Of a stretch of DNA of 64,000 nucleotides, positions 53,773-62,916 are shown piece after piece. Numbering within the stretch: position 1 is the first letter of the stretch; each line of letters begins with the position of its first letter. The stretch lies in assembly GCF_023015865.1 (NCBI RefSeq), contig NZ_JALKBC010000005.1, positions 186,001 through 250,000 on the forward strand, in the 5' to 3' direction. Source of the DNA: Arenibacter sp. F26102 (GTDB lineage: Bacteria > Bacteroidota > Bacteroidia > Flavobacteriales > Flavobacteriaceae). The position numbers and the translations under genes are program-made. Below the pieces are notes generated by a model. The model was not told the DNA's origin, searched no databases, and saw nothing but the letters and a program-made list of their open reading frames with translations.

Positions 53773-53961
53773 AAGGAACAATGGTTAGTTTCTATAAAAG
53801 ATAGTGAATTTTTAGTGTTGTAAGATTCTACCAGATTTGGAGAGTTCATTGGATAGTTTGGGAATCTTAAAATTTCATTAATCAACTTATTATACTTATT
53901 AATATTTCGTAACTTTAAAAGATAGCCATTTTCTCCCCCTGGATTTATAACCTAATCTTTT

Positions 53962-55905
53962 ATGGGTAATTCAGATTCAAAGAGTAAAGACGATTTATTT
54001 CTTCTAAAATTGACTGAAATTATTCGTGATAATTTCGATAATGAGCAATTTGGAGTTAAAGAGGCGGCCTTTATCTATGGGGTGAGTCGTTCACATTTGC
54101 ATAGGCGGTTAAAAAAGCTGACGGGTAAATCCGTTAGTCAGTTTATTCGCGAATTGAGGCTTGAAAAGTCAATGGAGTTGCTCCGAAAAGATCTGGCCAC
54201 GGTTTCTGAAATCGCTTATTCCGTAGGTTTTCACAGTCCCACATATTTTAATACTTGTTTTAAGGAGTATTTTGGTTTTACCCCAGGCGAAGCCAAAATA
54301 CGTGAGCACCTGGAGCAAGAACGTCCGAGTGTAAAAAAATTCGGAAAGCAAAAAATGATTTTTATCATAGCCTTGGGAATTCTCGTTCTAATAATTCTAT
54401 TTGGCTATTTTCAGTATAACGGTATTTGGACAAAACCTCCAAATGATACTCCCGCAACTTCTCCGCAGCACTCCAGCCATAGTACCAAGTCCATTGTGGT
54501 ATTACCCCTAAAGAATTGGAGTGGAGACCCCAAATTGGAATACATAAGTGATGGGATGACCGATGCTGTAATTAGCAGAATTTCTGAAATTAAGGAAATA
54601 GATAGGGTGGTTCCTTTTACTTCCAGTCTCCAATTTAAGAACAGTGAAAAAAGTATGCCCGAATTGGCAAAAAACCTTAATGTGTATTACATTCTTGAAG
54701 GAAATTTTCAAAAGCAGGGTAATCAGTTTAAAATTAATTTGAGATTAAATGATGGCCCCTTGAATAAACTATTATGGTCAGGCTCTTATTCCGGACAATG
54801 GAAGGCGAATGAAATATTCAAAATTCAATCGAAGGTTGCGGAAAATGTTGCCACTATAATGAATGTGAAACTAACTGAAAAGGACTTTGATGCCTTTAAA
54901 GGTATGCCCACAACTAATGCAGAAGCCTATAATTATTATCTCTTGGCGCAATATCAAAACAATAAATATAATCAGACATCATTTAAAAATGCTATACCCT
55001 TATACGAAAAAGCCTTGGACCTGGATTCGGCTTTTATAGAACCCTACCTCGGCCTTGCAAATATTTATGTTACTGGTGGAGCTGTTTGGGGAATGTATAG
55101 TGAGCAGGAGGCGTGGAAAAATGCCAAATATTATTTGGAAAAGGCTTCGGTAATCGATGGCGATAATATACAATTGTCCGATCAATTGCATGTTGGTAAA
55201 TTTTATTTTGATTGGAATTTTGAGGCCGTGGAGCATTATTTAGAAGAAAACAATGAGCGTATAGGTGCCGCTAATGGGAGTGATAATCCCTTTGTTGATT
55301 ATTATATTAAAACCGGGAAATATTTATATGCCCTATCAAAAATTAATAAGCATATTCTTGAGGATCCGTCTTATGGGTGGCTGTTTGCCATTAGGGCCTC
55401 GGTGATATTTTTCTTGTATTCCACCGAGGAAGCAAAAGAGGAGTTAAAGAAATATGATTCGCTGTTCATGGATGATATGTTCTATCTAAGGGAAGCAGCC
55501 AAATGGTATTATTATTTTGGAGAATATGACGACTCAAAAGAGAAGCTGGAGCAATTGATGGATAAATTCACAGACCGTCCGCCAATTGTAGTATGGCTTA
55601 ATGCGTTACATTATGAAATGGCCAATAATAGAGAGGGCGTTCTAGAAAGTCTCGCCACCTTGCAGAAACAATACAAGGAAGGTTCTTCCGGTAGTCCGGC
55701 CTGGTTTATGGCTCTTTTTTACTGTCATATCCAAAATAGTACGGAAGTGTTCAATTGGCTGCAAAAATCCTATGATAAACACGAGGTGGAAATGACGTGG
55801 TTACGTGCCGAGCCTTTGTTGGCAGCATATAGGCAGGATCCAAGATATTTGAATTTGTATAGGAAAATGAAGTTTCCCGTTCCTCCACTTACTATTCCGG
55901 GTTAA
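53962..55905 (+). CDS. Membrane-anchored AraC / TolB-like / TPR regulator
   Basis: The 647-residue protein combines an N-terminal AraC helix-turn-helix (about 10-115, YGVSRSHLHRRLKKLTGKS and VGFHSPTYFNTCF), one membrane helix (about 134-152, IIALGILVLIILFGY), a FlgO/TolB-like domain (about 175-300, SIVVLPLKNWSGD...YISDGMTDAVISRI) and several TPR repeats to the C-terminus. This makes it a one-component membrane regulator like CadC, but with an AraC DNA-binding domain inside and a large periplasmic sensor. Targets and signal are unknown. Similar multi-domain regulators are frequent in flavobacteria. Confidence 0.9.
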   Translation: MGNSDSKSKDDLFLLKLTEIIRDNFDNEQFGVKEAAFIYGVSRSHLHRRLKKLTGKSVSQFIRELRLEKSMELLRKDLATVSEIAYSVGFHSPTYFNTCFKEYFGFTPGEAKIREHLEQERPSVKKFGKQKMIFIIALGILVLIILFGYFQYNGIWTKPPNDTPATSPQHSSHSTKSIVVLPLKNWSGDPKLEYISDGMTDAVISRISEIKEIDRVVPFTSSLQFKNSEKSMPELAKNLNVYYILEGNFQKQGNQFKINLRLNDGPLNKLLWSGSYSGQWKANEIFKIQSKVAENVATIMNVKLTEKDFDAFKGMPTTNAEAYNYYLLAQYQNNKYNQTSFKNAIPLYEKALDLDSAFIEPYLGLANIYVTGGAVWGMYSEQEAWKNAKYYLEKASVIDGDNIQLSDQLHVGKFYFDWNFEAVEHYLEENNERIGAANGSDNPFVDYYIKTGKYLYALSKINKHILEDPSYGWLFAIRASVIFFLYSTEEAKEELKKYDSLFMDDMFYLREAAKWYYYFGEYDDSKEKLEQLMDKFTDRPPIVVWLNALHYEMANNREGVLESLATLQKQYKEGSSGSPAWFMALFYCHIQNSTEVFNWLQKSYDKHEVEMTWLRAEPLLAAYRQDPRYLNLYRKMKFPVPPLTIPG

Positions 55906-56040
55906 GACAAATATGGACGCAGGTCTATTTTTCTTTTTGAACAACATAGTTGTAAGGCTTTAACACATTTACTAAACACTTCAAATATAAGTTGTAAGAA
56001 TAGGGTCTATAATTGCTATGTATTGATTAACAGTTGATTA

Positions 56041-56048
56041 TATCTTTG
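56041..56048 (+). promoter_or_regulatory. -7 element of small exported protein gene
   Basis: TATCTTTG matches TAnnTTTG, 38 nt before the ATG at 56087. Two TTGATTA repeats lie 8 to 20 nt upstream, a possible -33 region. Confidence 0.5.
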
Positions 56049-56086
56049 GGGTTCAACGAATTAATAACAGTTTAAACCTCCTTATC

Positions 56087-56599
56087 ATGAAACAATTTGT
56101 AACACTGTTGATTTTTTTAGGTCTTGCCTGCATGGTCTTTGCACAGAAACACAATGACAGAATTACCGCTGTAACCTTGGACGCTATAACGGTTTCACCA
56201 GTTAATGTTGATTATATGCGCAAAGTAAATGATGGAAATACTCCGGAAGTGGTTAAGGAATTACAGTACAAAGCCGCTAACTTTGATGTAACCTCCTTAT
56301 ATGAATACGATAAAAAGGACAAACATACTTTCGAAGTTGTATTCAAAGCTAGTAATGGGGACATTATAGCCTCCTATACCTCCGATGGTTCTATTGTAAC
56401 AGCCTTTGAAAACTTTGAAAATATCGTCTTGCCAATGACAGTCAGGAAAATGGTATTTGATGGAAATGAAGGTTGGAAAATGGAAAAGAACCGTTATAAA
56501 TGTGTATTTTCCGAGGACAATTTGACAAAAAAACAGTACAAGGTTACTTTGACCGATGGACATCAGAAGAAGAAAATGACCTTAGATTTTGATGAATAG
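56087..56599 (+). CDS. Small exported beta-rich protein, unknown function
   Basis: The 170-residue protein has a signal peptide (cleavage near VFAQK) and a beta-rich mature part with conserved-looking aromatic pairs (YEYDKK, NRYKCVF). It resembles periplasmic proteins with a beta-lactamase-inhibitor-like (PepSY-like) repeat (DGSIVTAFENFENIVLP, GWKMEKNRY), but the match is weak. One cysteine remains in the mature part. It is monocistronic with its own -7 element and terminator. Confidence 0.7.
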   Translation: MKQFVTLLIFLGLACMVFAQKHNDRITAVTLDAITVSPVNVDYMRKVNDGNTPEVVKELQYKAANFDVTSLYEYDKKDKHTFEVVFKASNGDIIASYTSDGSIVTAFENFENIVLPMTVRKMVFDGNEGWKMEKNRYKCVFSEDNLTKKQYKVTLTDGHQKKKMTLDFDE

Positions 56600-56626
56600 C
56601 AAATTAAGAACCGTACAGTTTATTAT

Positions 56627-56655
56627 AACCTTATTCCTCCGGTAAGGTTTTTTTT
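56627..56655 (+). terminator. Rho-independent terminator
   Basis: AACCTTA (56627-56633) pairs with TAAGGTT (56643-56649) and is followed by six T residues. Confidence 0.82.
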
Positions 56656-56770
56656 ATGGACTATTATTGTCTACTTCAAATTGCTGCATGTATAAAATTA
56701 GGGTGATGGACTATATATTCCAAAAGAATTTATTGAAAGGACCAATAAACACTGATTCCACTAATTTCAT

Positions 56771-56778
56771 TATTTTTG
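56771..56778 (+). promoter_or_regulatory. -7 element of M3 peptidase gene
   Basis: TATTTTTG matches TAnnTTTG, 28 nt before the ATG at 56807. Confidence 0.55.
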
Positions 56779-56806
56779 CACTTAAATTTTTTAAATTGAT
56801 AAGTGA

Positions 56807-58930
56807 ATGAAAAAAGTTTGTTCTGTGTTACTATTAACGGTTTTGTTTTCCGCCTGTAAGGACTTCAATACCAAGAATAATCCAACCTCCCAAAATTCCA
56901 TGAATACCAATAATAATCCATTGCTCGCTGAAAGTACCTTACCGTATGGCGTACCCGATTTTACTATAATTAGAAACGATCATTTCCAAGAAGCATTATT
57001 GCAAGGAATGGACGAAAAAAGAGAAAATATTGAAAAAATCGCGAATAGTAAGGAAGCGGCAACATTTGAAAATACCATATTGGCACTGGAAAAGAGCGGC
57101 AGTCTTTTAGAGAGTGTTCAAAACGTATTCTCGGCCCTAACCGGGGCACATACCAATGATACCCTGCAGGCCGTACAAGAAGAAATGGCGCCTAAATTTT
57201 CAGAACTTCGGGATGCCATTTATCTAAACGATAAATTGTTTCAGCGTGTAAAAACCTTATACAATAAAAAGGAAAGTTTTGACTTGGATGCGGAATCCTT
57301 AAAATTATTGGAAACCTATTTTGAAGATTTTGAAATTGCCGGAGCCAACTTATCGGAAGCAGACAAGGAAACACTGAAAACCTATAATTCGCGCTTGGCT
57401 ACCCTAAGTAATACCTTCAATAAAACGCTATTGGAGGCCAATAATGCCGGGGCTGTTATTTTTACCGATAGGTCCGACCTAGCCGGACTCTCGGATACCG
57501 ATTTGAAATCATTGGAGATCAAAGATGGGAAAGGCTGGAAAATTGCACTTCAAAATACCACACAACAACCTTTATTGCAATCCTTGAAAAAAAGGGAGAC
57601 AAGAGAGAAGTTGTTTCAGGCTGCTTGGTTGCGTGCCGATGGCACTGCTCAGGATACCAAGGCCATTATTACGGAAATTGCCGAATTAAGAGCCAAAAAA
57701 GGGGCCTTGTTGGGATTTTCAAATTATGCAGAATGGAGCTTGCAGAATACCATGGCCAAAGTTCCGGAAAATGTATTTAAACTTTTTAAAGGACTTGTTC
57801 CTTCAGCTACGGCCAAGGCAGGGCAAGAAGCGAAGGAAATCCAAGAAATGATCCAGAAAACGGGAGGGAATTTTACCCTTGCCCCCTGGGATTGGAACCA
57901 CTACGCCGAAATGGTACGAAAGGCCAAATACGATTTGGATGAAAACCAGATCAAACCTTATTTTGAGTTGAAGACCGTACTGGAAAAAGGGGTTTTCTAT
58001 GCCGCCGAAAAATTATATGGAATTACTTTTAAGGCCAGAACAGATATCCCAACCTATCACGAAGATGTACTGGTATATGAGCTTTTTGAGGAGAACGGAG
58101 ATCCGTTGGGCTTGTTCTATGGCGATTTCTTTTCCCGCCCAAGTAAGCGGGGAGGAGCTTGGATGAGCAATTTTGTAGATCAATCCAAACTTTACAATAA
58201 AAAACCTGTGATCTACAATGTTTGTAATTATCCGAAACCCGTAGCAGGTGAACCGGCATTGCTTACCTATGATGAAGTAGAGACCATGTTCCATGAATTT
58301 GGACATGCGCTCCACGGCTTTTTTGCCGACCAGCAGTATCCTTCCTTGTCGGGTACCTCAGTGGCCAGGGATTTTGTTGAGTTTCCTTCCCAGTTCAATG
58401 AAAATTGGGCGCTTTACCCTGAAATCCTGAAAAACTATGCCCTACATTACAAAACAGGGGAACAAATTCCGCAGGCCCTCATAGATAAGATAAAGAAATC
58501 GGGCACTTTTAATCAGGGTTATAGCCTAACAGAAAATTTGGCAGCTTCCAACTTGGACATGCAATGGCATACCATTGGATCGGATGCCAAAATAGAGGAT
58601 GCAAATGCCTTTGAAAAAGAGGCCTTGCATAAAACTAAATTAGATGTGGTTTCTGCTGTCCCACCACGATATAGGTCCACTTATTTTGCTCATATCTTTG
58701 GCAGTGGTTATGCTGCAGGTTACTATTCGTACTTGTGGACAGAAATGCTGCACCATGATGCCTACAATTGGTTTGAAACACATGGTGGACTTACTAGGGA
58801 AAACGGTCAGCGTTTGCGCGACATGATTCTTTCCCGTGGGAATACCTTGCCATTGGAGGAAATGTACAAGGATTGGCGCGGCGGAGATCCAAAAATTGAA
58901 CCTATGCTTAAAGCAAGGGGTCTGCAATAA
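56807..58930 (+). CDS. dcp: M3-family peptidyl-dipeptidase (Dcp-like) lipoprotein
   Basis: The 707-residue protein is a zinc metallopeptidase of the M3 (thimet/Dcp) family. The HExxH zinc motif is MFHEFGHALHG near 494, followed by the DFVEFPSQ block with the third ligand. The YGFSNYAEWSL-like segment (FSNYAEWSLQNTMA) and the C-terminal FAHIFGSGYAAGYYSYLW are typical of Dcp. It releases C-terminal dipeptides. The N-terminal signal with lipobox LFSAC predicts a lipoprotein, so it probably works in the periplasm or at the cell surface. The length fits the family. Confidence 0.94.
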   Translation: MKKVCSVLLLTVLFSACKDFNTKNNPTSQNSMNTNNNPLLAESTLPYGVPDFTIIRNDHFQEALLQGMDEKRENIEKIANSKEAATFENTILALEKSGSLLESVQNVFSALTGAHTNDTLQAVQEEMAPKFSELRDAIYLNDKLFQRVKTLYNKKESFDLDAESLKLLETYFEDFEIAGANLSEADKETLKTYNSRLATLSNTFNKTLLEANNAGAVIFTDRSDLAGLSDTDLKSLEIKDGKGWKIALQNTTQQPLLQSLKKRETREKLFQAAWLRADGTAQDTKAIITEIAELRAKKGALLGFSNYAEWSLQNTMAKVPENVFKLFKGLVPSATAKAGQEAKEIQEMIQKTGGNFTLAPWDWNHYAEMVRKAKYDLDENQIKPYFELKTVLEKGVFYAAEKLYGITFKARTDIPTYHEDVLVYELFEENGDPLGLFYGDFFSRPSKRGGAWMSNFVDQSKLYNKKPVIYNVCNYPKPVAGEPALLTYDEVETMFHEFGHALHGFFADQQYPSLSGTSVARDFVEFPSQFNENWALYPEILKNYALHYKTGEQIPQALIDKIKKSGTFNQGYSLTENLAASNLDMQWHTIGSDAKIEDANAFEKEALHKTKLDVVSAVPPRYRSTYFAHIFGSGYAAGYYSYLWTEMLHHDAYNWFETHGGLTRENGQRLRDMILSRGNTLPLEEMYKDWRGGDPKIEPMLKARGLQ

Positions 58931-58964
58931 AATTAGAAATATAATACGTTGTAATCGCATATAG

Positions 58965-58989
58965 AAATGGGCCCGGATAGGGCCCTTTT
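58965..58989 (+). terminator. Terminator after M3 peptidase gene
   Basis: GGGCCC (58969-58974) pairs with GGGCCC (58980-58985) around GGATA, then TTTT. Flanking A and T residues extend the stem. Confidence 0.75.
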
Positions 58990-59211
58990 CTTTGAACTGA
59001 ATTTGAAAATTGAGTATTCCATGTACATCTAAAGTTCAGGACTTAAATGGCTCATATAATCATTGAAGCTTAATCAGTCCTATGCATTTCATCGAAAAAA
59101 ATAAAAAATATTGAGATTGTGGTAGGGTATACCCCATCTTTGGTTGTTGTTATATATAGCCTTTAAATGTAGAGGTATACCAATAATTTCTAATTATTAA
59201 AATTTATAACT

Positions 59212-60105
59212 ATGAAATTTAAACTATTTACAATTGCATTGCTTATTGTATTTACCGTTTTCATCTCTTGTACGGACAATGATGATAGGAACAGTGATTA
59301 TGGACGGCTTTCCGTTAATTTAACGGACGCGCCTTTTCCCCATGATCTGGTAGCAGAAGCAAACGTGACCATTTTTAAGATAGAAGCCCGTTACAAAGGG
59401 GATATGGACATTAATTCTGAGGTTGATGACAATTTGGATTCTTCGATGGAAATAGAAGAAAAATCTTCTTTTCTGGTATTAATGGAGGAAGAAATTGAAG
59501 TTAACCTATTGGACCTTACCAACGGAGTTACCAAGAATTTGGCCGACCTTGATGTACCTGTTGGTACATACGACCTAGTTAGGGTATATGTAAAAGGGGT
59601 AAATGTAGTACTAACGGATGGCTCTACTTTTGATTTAAAAGTACCGAGCGGGGAACAAACGGGTATAAAGATCTTTATTAAACCAGGTATAGTAGTTAAA
59701 GGTGGACTAAGTGCTGATTTATTGTTGGACTTCGATGTAAGTAAATCCTTTGTAGCCAAGGGCGGCGGAAGTAATTTGGGAAGTATAACCGGCTTTAATT
59801 TTAAACCAGTCATAAAAGCTTGTAATATGTCCACCGCAGGAACCTTGTCCGGTATGGTAACAACAATTCAGGAAGAAGTTGCTGTAGGATTGAAAGGGGC
59901 TGAAGTGAAGGTTTTTGCAGCCGATACTTTAAATACCACTACTTTTACCGATGCCGACGGAAAATATATGGTTATGGGGCTAATGGCCGGAGAATATGAT
60001 GTTGAGGTAGAATTATCAACCTACCTAAAACAAACAGTTACAGATATAGATATAGTTGAAGGAAATACGACCACCCAAGATTTTATTTTGGTGGTAGGGG
60101 AATAG
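59212..60105 (+). CDS. DUF4382 lipoprotein with carboxypeptidase-like C-terminal domain
   Basis: The 297-residue protein has a lipobox FISC and an N-terminal DUF4382 domain (about 30-200, GRLSVNLTDAPFPHDLVAEA). The segment VPVGTYDLVRVYVKG is typical of the domain. A C-terminal carboxypeptidase regulatory-like beta sandwich (about 208-297, GTLSGMVTTIQEEVAVGLKG and GEYDVEVELS) follows. Both domains are extracellular beta folds that could mediate surface binding. The central region between the two is acidic. Function is unknown. Confidence 0.87.
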   Translation: MKFKLFTIALLIVFTVFISCTDNDDRNSDYGRLSVNLTDAPFPHDLVAEANVTIFKIEARYKGDMDINSEVDDNLDSSMEIEEKSSFLVLMEEEIEVNLLDLTNGVTKNLADLDVPVGTYDLVRVYVKGVNVVLTDGSTFDLKVPSGEQTGIKIFIKPGIVVKGGLSADLLLDFDVSKSFVAKGGGSNLGSITGFNFKPVIKACNMSTAGTLSGMVTTIQEEVAVGLKGAEVKVFAADTLNTTTFTDADGKYMVMGLMAGEYDVEVELSTYLKQTVTDIDIVEGNTTTQDFILVVGE

Positions 60106-60127
60106 GAATATTTTATATGAAGTTGAT

Positions 60128-60156
60128 AAGGTGGGTGTAACAGCCCACCTTTTTTT
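60128..60156 (+). terminator. Rho-independent terminator after DUF4382 gene
   Basis: AAGGTGGG (60128-60135) pairs with CCCACCTT (60144-60151) and is followed by T residues. Confidence 0.88.
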
Positions 60157-60266
60157 GTGAAAGCTTTTAATATCGCCTAGCTTTTCAAGAAGGTGAATCT
60201 AGTATAGTAAATCATGTAAGATCATTGGTATTCTACTTAAATTAATGGAGAACTTAAGCGGTGAAC

Positions 60267-60302
60267 AAAAAAAAGCCGAATAACTATTGACAGTCATTCG
60301 GC
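60267..60302 (-). terminator. Terminator of the TetR-reductase-DJ-1 operon
   Basis: On the minus strand GCCGAAT (60302-60296) pairs with ATTCGGC (60281-60275), followed by eight T residues. It lies 24 nt after the DJ-1 stop. Confidence 0.85.
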
Positions 60303-60325
60303 ATTTATATTCTACAGTCGATTTT

Positions 60326-61003
60326 CTAATTAAGAAACGCCAATAATTTTTCGGCAACCAGTTCTGAGGATGCCGGATTTTGTCCTGTAATCAAATTCCC
60401 ATCCTGTACCGCATATGCAGCCCAATCCTCTTTTTTGGAGTAGATACCTCCATTTGTTTTGAGCATGTCTTCCACTAAAAAGGGCACTACATTGGTAAGT
60501 TGCACAGCTTCCTCCTCCGAATTGGTAAATCCGGTTACTTTTTTACCTTTAACCAATGGGGAACCATTCTCATTTTTAACGTTTTTAAGAGCGGCCGGAG
60601 CGTGACATACGAAAGCGATGGGTTTCTTCTGTTTATTGAAGTTTTCAATTAGACCAATCGAGTCGGCATCGTTTGCCAAGTCCCACAACGGCCCATGGCC
60701 GCCTGGATAAAATACGGCATCGTAATCATCGGCATTAATATCTGCCAATACCAGAGTGTTTTTTATTTTATTCTGCGCCACAGCGTCATTTTTAAATCGC
60801 TCGGTATCTTTAGTACTGGCATCGGGAGTGTCACTAATGGGGTCTATGGGTGCAGCACCGCCTTTTGGTGTAGCCAAGGTGATGTCCGCTCCGTTATCCA
60901 ATAGCGTATAATATGGATTGGCGAATTCCTCAATCCAAAATCCCGTTTTCTTTCCAGTATTTCCTAATTTATCATGAGATGTTAATACAAATAATATATT
61001 CAT
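60326..61003 (-). CDS. DJ-1/PfpI-family protein (Hsp31-like)
   Basis: The 225-residue protein matches the Hsp31/HchA branch of the DJ-1/PfpI superfamily. The nucleophile cysteine is in IAFVCHAPAAL, the supporting Glu in GFWIEEFANP and the PGGHGPLWDL motif is intact. Members act as glutathione-independent glyoxalase III or deglycases that clear methylglyoxal. It is the last gene of a three-gene operon with a TetR regulator and an NADP-dependent enone/aldehyde reductase, which fits a role in reactive carbonyl detoxification. The terminator at 60267 closes the operon. Confidence 0.9.
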   Translation of the reverse strand: MNILFVLTSHDKLGNTGKKTGFWIEEFANPYYTLLDNGADITLATPKGGAAPIDPISDTPDASTKDTERFKNDAVAQNKIKNTLVLADINADDYDAVFYPGGHGPLWDLANDADSIGLIENFNKQKKPIAFVCHAPAALKNVKNENGSPLVKGKKVTGFTNSEEEAVQLTNVVPFLVEDMLKTNGGIYSKKEDWAAYAVQDGNLITGQNPASSELVAEKLLAFLN

Positions 61004-61059
61004 TCGTTTTAGCTGTTTTAATATTAATTAAATTAATAATGGAATAAATGCCCAGGTAA

Positions 61060-62058
61060 TTAGGCCTTCACAATCATTTTGCCTTCATTTTTACCTTCAA
61101 ATAAATCCAAAAATGCTTGAGGGGTATTTTCAAATCCTTCTACAACGGTCTCGGTATATGTTAATTTGCCTTCCGCTAACCACCCTGATAATTGCTTCAT
61201 GGCTTCTGGAAATTTATCCATATAATTCGAAACTATGAAGCCCTGCATCAATGCACTGTTTTTTACCAAAAATGGCTGAACGCTGACACTCATGGGCGCT
61301 TCAGTATTGTTGTATACGGAAATGGCCCCGCAGATAATCATTCTGGCAAACTTGTTAATATTGTAAAGTACGGCATCTGAAATAGGGCCTCCCACATTGT
61401 CAAAATAAACGTCTACACCATCGGGACATGCCGTTCTAAGAGCTGCTTTCATATCATCCGTGGTATTGTAGTTTATGGCATGGTCAAATCCAAATTTAGA
61501 GGTAAGCATTTCTACTTTTTCATCCGTACCTGCAATACCTACAACATATAGCCCCAAAATTTTACCTATTTGTCCTACAACACTACCCACTGCGCCAGCT
61601 GCTCCTGAAACTACCAAGGTCTCCCCCGCTTTGGGTTTACCAATTTGGGTGAGCCCACAATAGGCAGTTAATCCTGTCATTCCCAAAATACCTAAATAGG
61701 CACTGAGAGGAGCTCTGTCCTTATCTACTTTTAATAGTCCTTCACCTTTTGAAATTTGTTGGGTTTTCCAATCCAACATTCCAGAAACAAAATCACCTTC
61801 GTTAAATTTGTCATTCTTTGAGGCGATTACTTTTGCTATTATCCCAGAAGTAATAGGCTTCCCCAATTCAAAGGGTGGCACATACGATTTGGCATCGCTC
61901 ATTCTTCCTCTTAAATAAGGGTCTACGGAGATGTAAGTGGCCTCCAAAAGTATTTCACCTATTTCAATATTTAAATCGGTATCCTCTTTAATAAATTCGA
62001 AATCTGAAAGGGTAGGTTTTCCTACCGGTCTTTGTTTTAATATTATTGTGTGAATCAT
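61060..62058 (-). CDS. NADP-dependent MDR oxidoreductase (alkenal/curcumin reductase-like)
   Basis: The 332-residue protein is a zinc-free medium-chain reductase of the leukotriene B4 dehydrogenase / CurA group. Markers are ISVDPYLRGRMSD, the coenzyme loop VSGAAGAVGSVVGQIGK and YFDNVGGPISDAV. The family reduces activated double bonds in enones and alkenals with NADPH. The gene lies 24 nt downstream of the TetR gene and upstream of the DJ-1 gene, so the operon probably handles electrophilic carbonyls. The start at 62058 is the standard family start. Confidence 0.93.
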   Translation of the reverse strand: MIHTIILKQRPVGKPTLSDFEFIKEDTDLNIEIGEILLEATYISVDPYLRGRMSDAKSYVPPFELGKPITSGIIAKVIASKNDKFNEGDFVSGMLDWKTQQISKGEGLLKVDKDRAPLSAYLGILGMTGLTAYCGLTQIGKPKAGETLVVSGAAGAVGSVVGQIGKILGLYVVGIAGTDEKVEMLTSKFGFDHAINYNTTDDMKAALRTACPDGVDVYFDNVGGPISDAVLYNINKFARMIICGAISVYNNTEAPMSVSVQPFLVKNSALMQGFIVSNYMDKFPEAMKQLSGWLAEGKLTYTETVVEGFENTPQAFLDLFEGKNEGKMIVKA

Positions 62059-62082
62059 AATTTGCTATTAGTTTATTGAGTT

Positions 62083-62661
62083 TTATTTTTTTATACTGTC
62101 CCAAGCGGCCTGGTAAGCGTCTTCCAAATAATCTTGGTTTAATTGAAATACACCGCGTTGTTGCATTACCATTAGAAAGGAGAGGGGATTTATAGAGTAT
62201 GCATATAATAGATAGGGCGACAGAGGTTTTATAATACCTTCTTGCTTGCCTCGTTCCCAGAGGTCAAGTAATGGTTGAAGGTGTTTAAGGCCTTCTTGTC
62301 TGCTAGCTTCATCGATCATTGGGGTATTGTCGCACTGGGCCAAAAACATAGCTTCTTGCACTTCCTTTAATTTAAAATCGGCAATGCGTTTCCAAATTAT
62401 CTCAAAACCTTCCGCTACCGGGATATCGGTATTATAATTTTTGAAGGCATAAGCGGTAAAGGCGGCCTTTACCTCTATATATACCTTATTTACCAAATCC
62501 TGCTTATTATCAAAATACAAATAAATTGTAGCAGGGGAAACATTCGCCATTTTGGCAATTTTGGACATCGGCGTGGCGTGAAACCCATTATTGTTAACGA
62601 GGTGAATGGTAGCCTTTACCAAAGCATTTCGCTTTTCAATACTTTTTTGTAGTTGTGCCAT
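62083..62661 (-). CDS. TetR/AcrR-family repressor
   Basis: The 192-residue protein has an N-terminal TetR helix-turn-helix (about 10-56, with MSKIAKMANVSPATIYLYFDNKQ) and a helical ligand domain with cysteine C108 in its first part. It is the first gene of the reductase/DJ-1 operon. A palindrome next to its -7 element (62736-62749) is a likely autoregulatory operator. The ligand is probably an electrophile or a substrate of the reductase, by inference. Confidence 0.93.
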   Translation of the reverse strand: MAQLQKSIEKRNALVKATIHLVNNNGFHATPMSKIAKMANVSPATIYLYFDNKQDLVNKVYIEVKAAFTAYAFKNYNTDIPVAEGFEIIWKRIADFKLKEVQEAMFLAQCDNTPMIDEASRQEGLKHLQPLLDLWERGKQEGIIKPLSPYLLYAYSINPLSFLMVMQQRGVFQLNQDYLEDAYQAAWDSIKK

Positions 62662-62720
62662 TATATGTTTTAGGTTTATTTAGGGGGACGCTGTTTAACA
62701 TCCATAACCAAATTCTGGTA

Positions 62721-62728
62721 CAAAGATA
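62721..62728 (-). promoter_or_regulatory. -7 element of TetR operon
   Basis: TATCTTTG on the minus strand matches TAnnTTTG, 59 nt before the TetR ATG and 7 nt downstream of the operator palindrome. Confidence 0.6.
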
Positions 62729-62735
62729 GTGTTAA

Positions 62736-62749
62736 AATGAATGTTCATT
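62736..62749. promoter_or_regulatory. Candidate TetR operator palindrome
   Basis: AATGAATGTTCATT has 6-bp arms around TG. Outer arms GTTAAA (62731-62736) and TTTAAC (62755-62760) extend the symmetry. It covers the region between the -7 and -33 positions, so bound repressor would block RNA polymerase. Confidence 0.65.
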
Positions 62750-62916
62750 CTTTTTTTAACAAAGAATTAATTTTTCATGCCAATAGGAGTGGAAGCATTA
62801 CAAGACCTGTAATACACGGGTGAATCTCCCCATCTGATTGGCGGATTTGTGGTACACTGGGATTAAAGCACAATGTATTTCCTTAACTAATCACTATGGG
62901 AATTGAATGGTCATTT

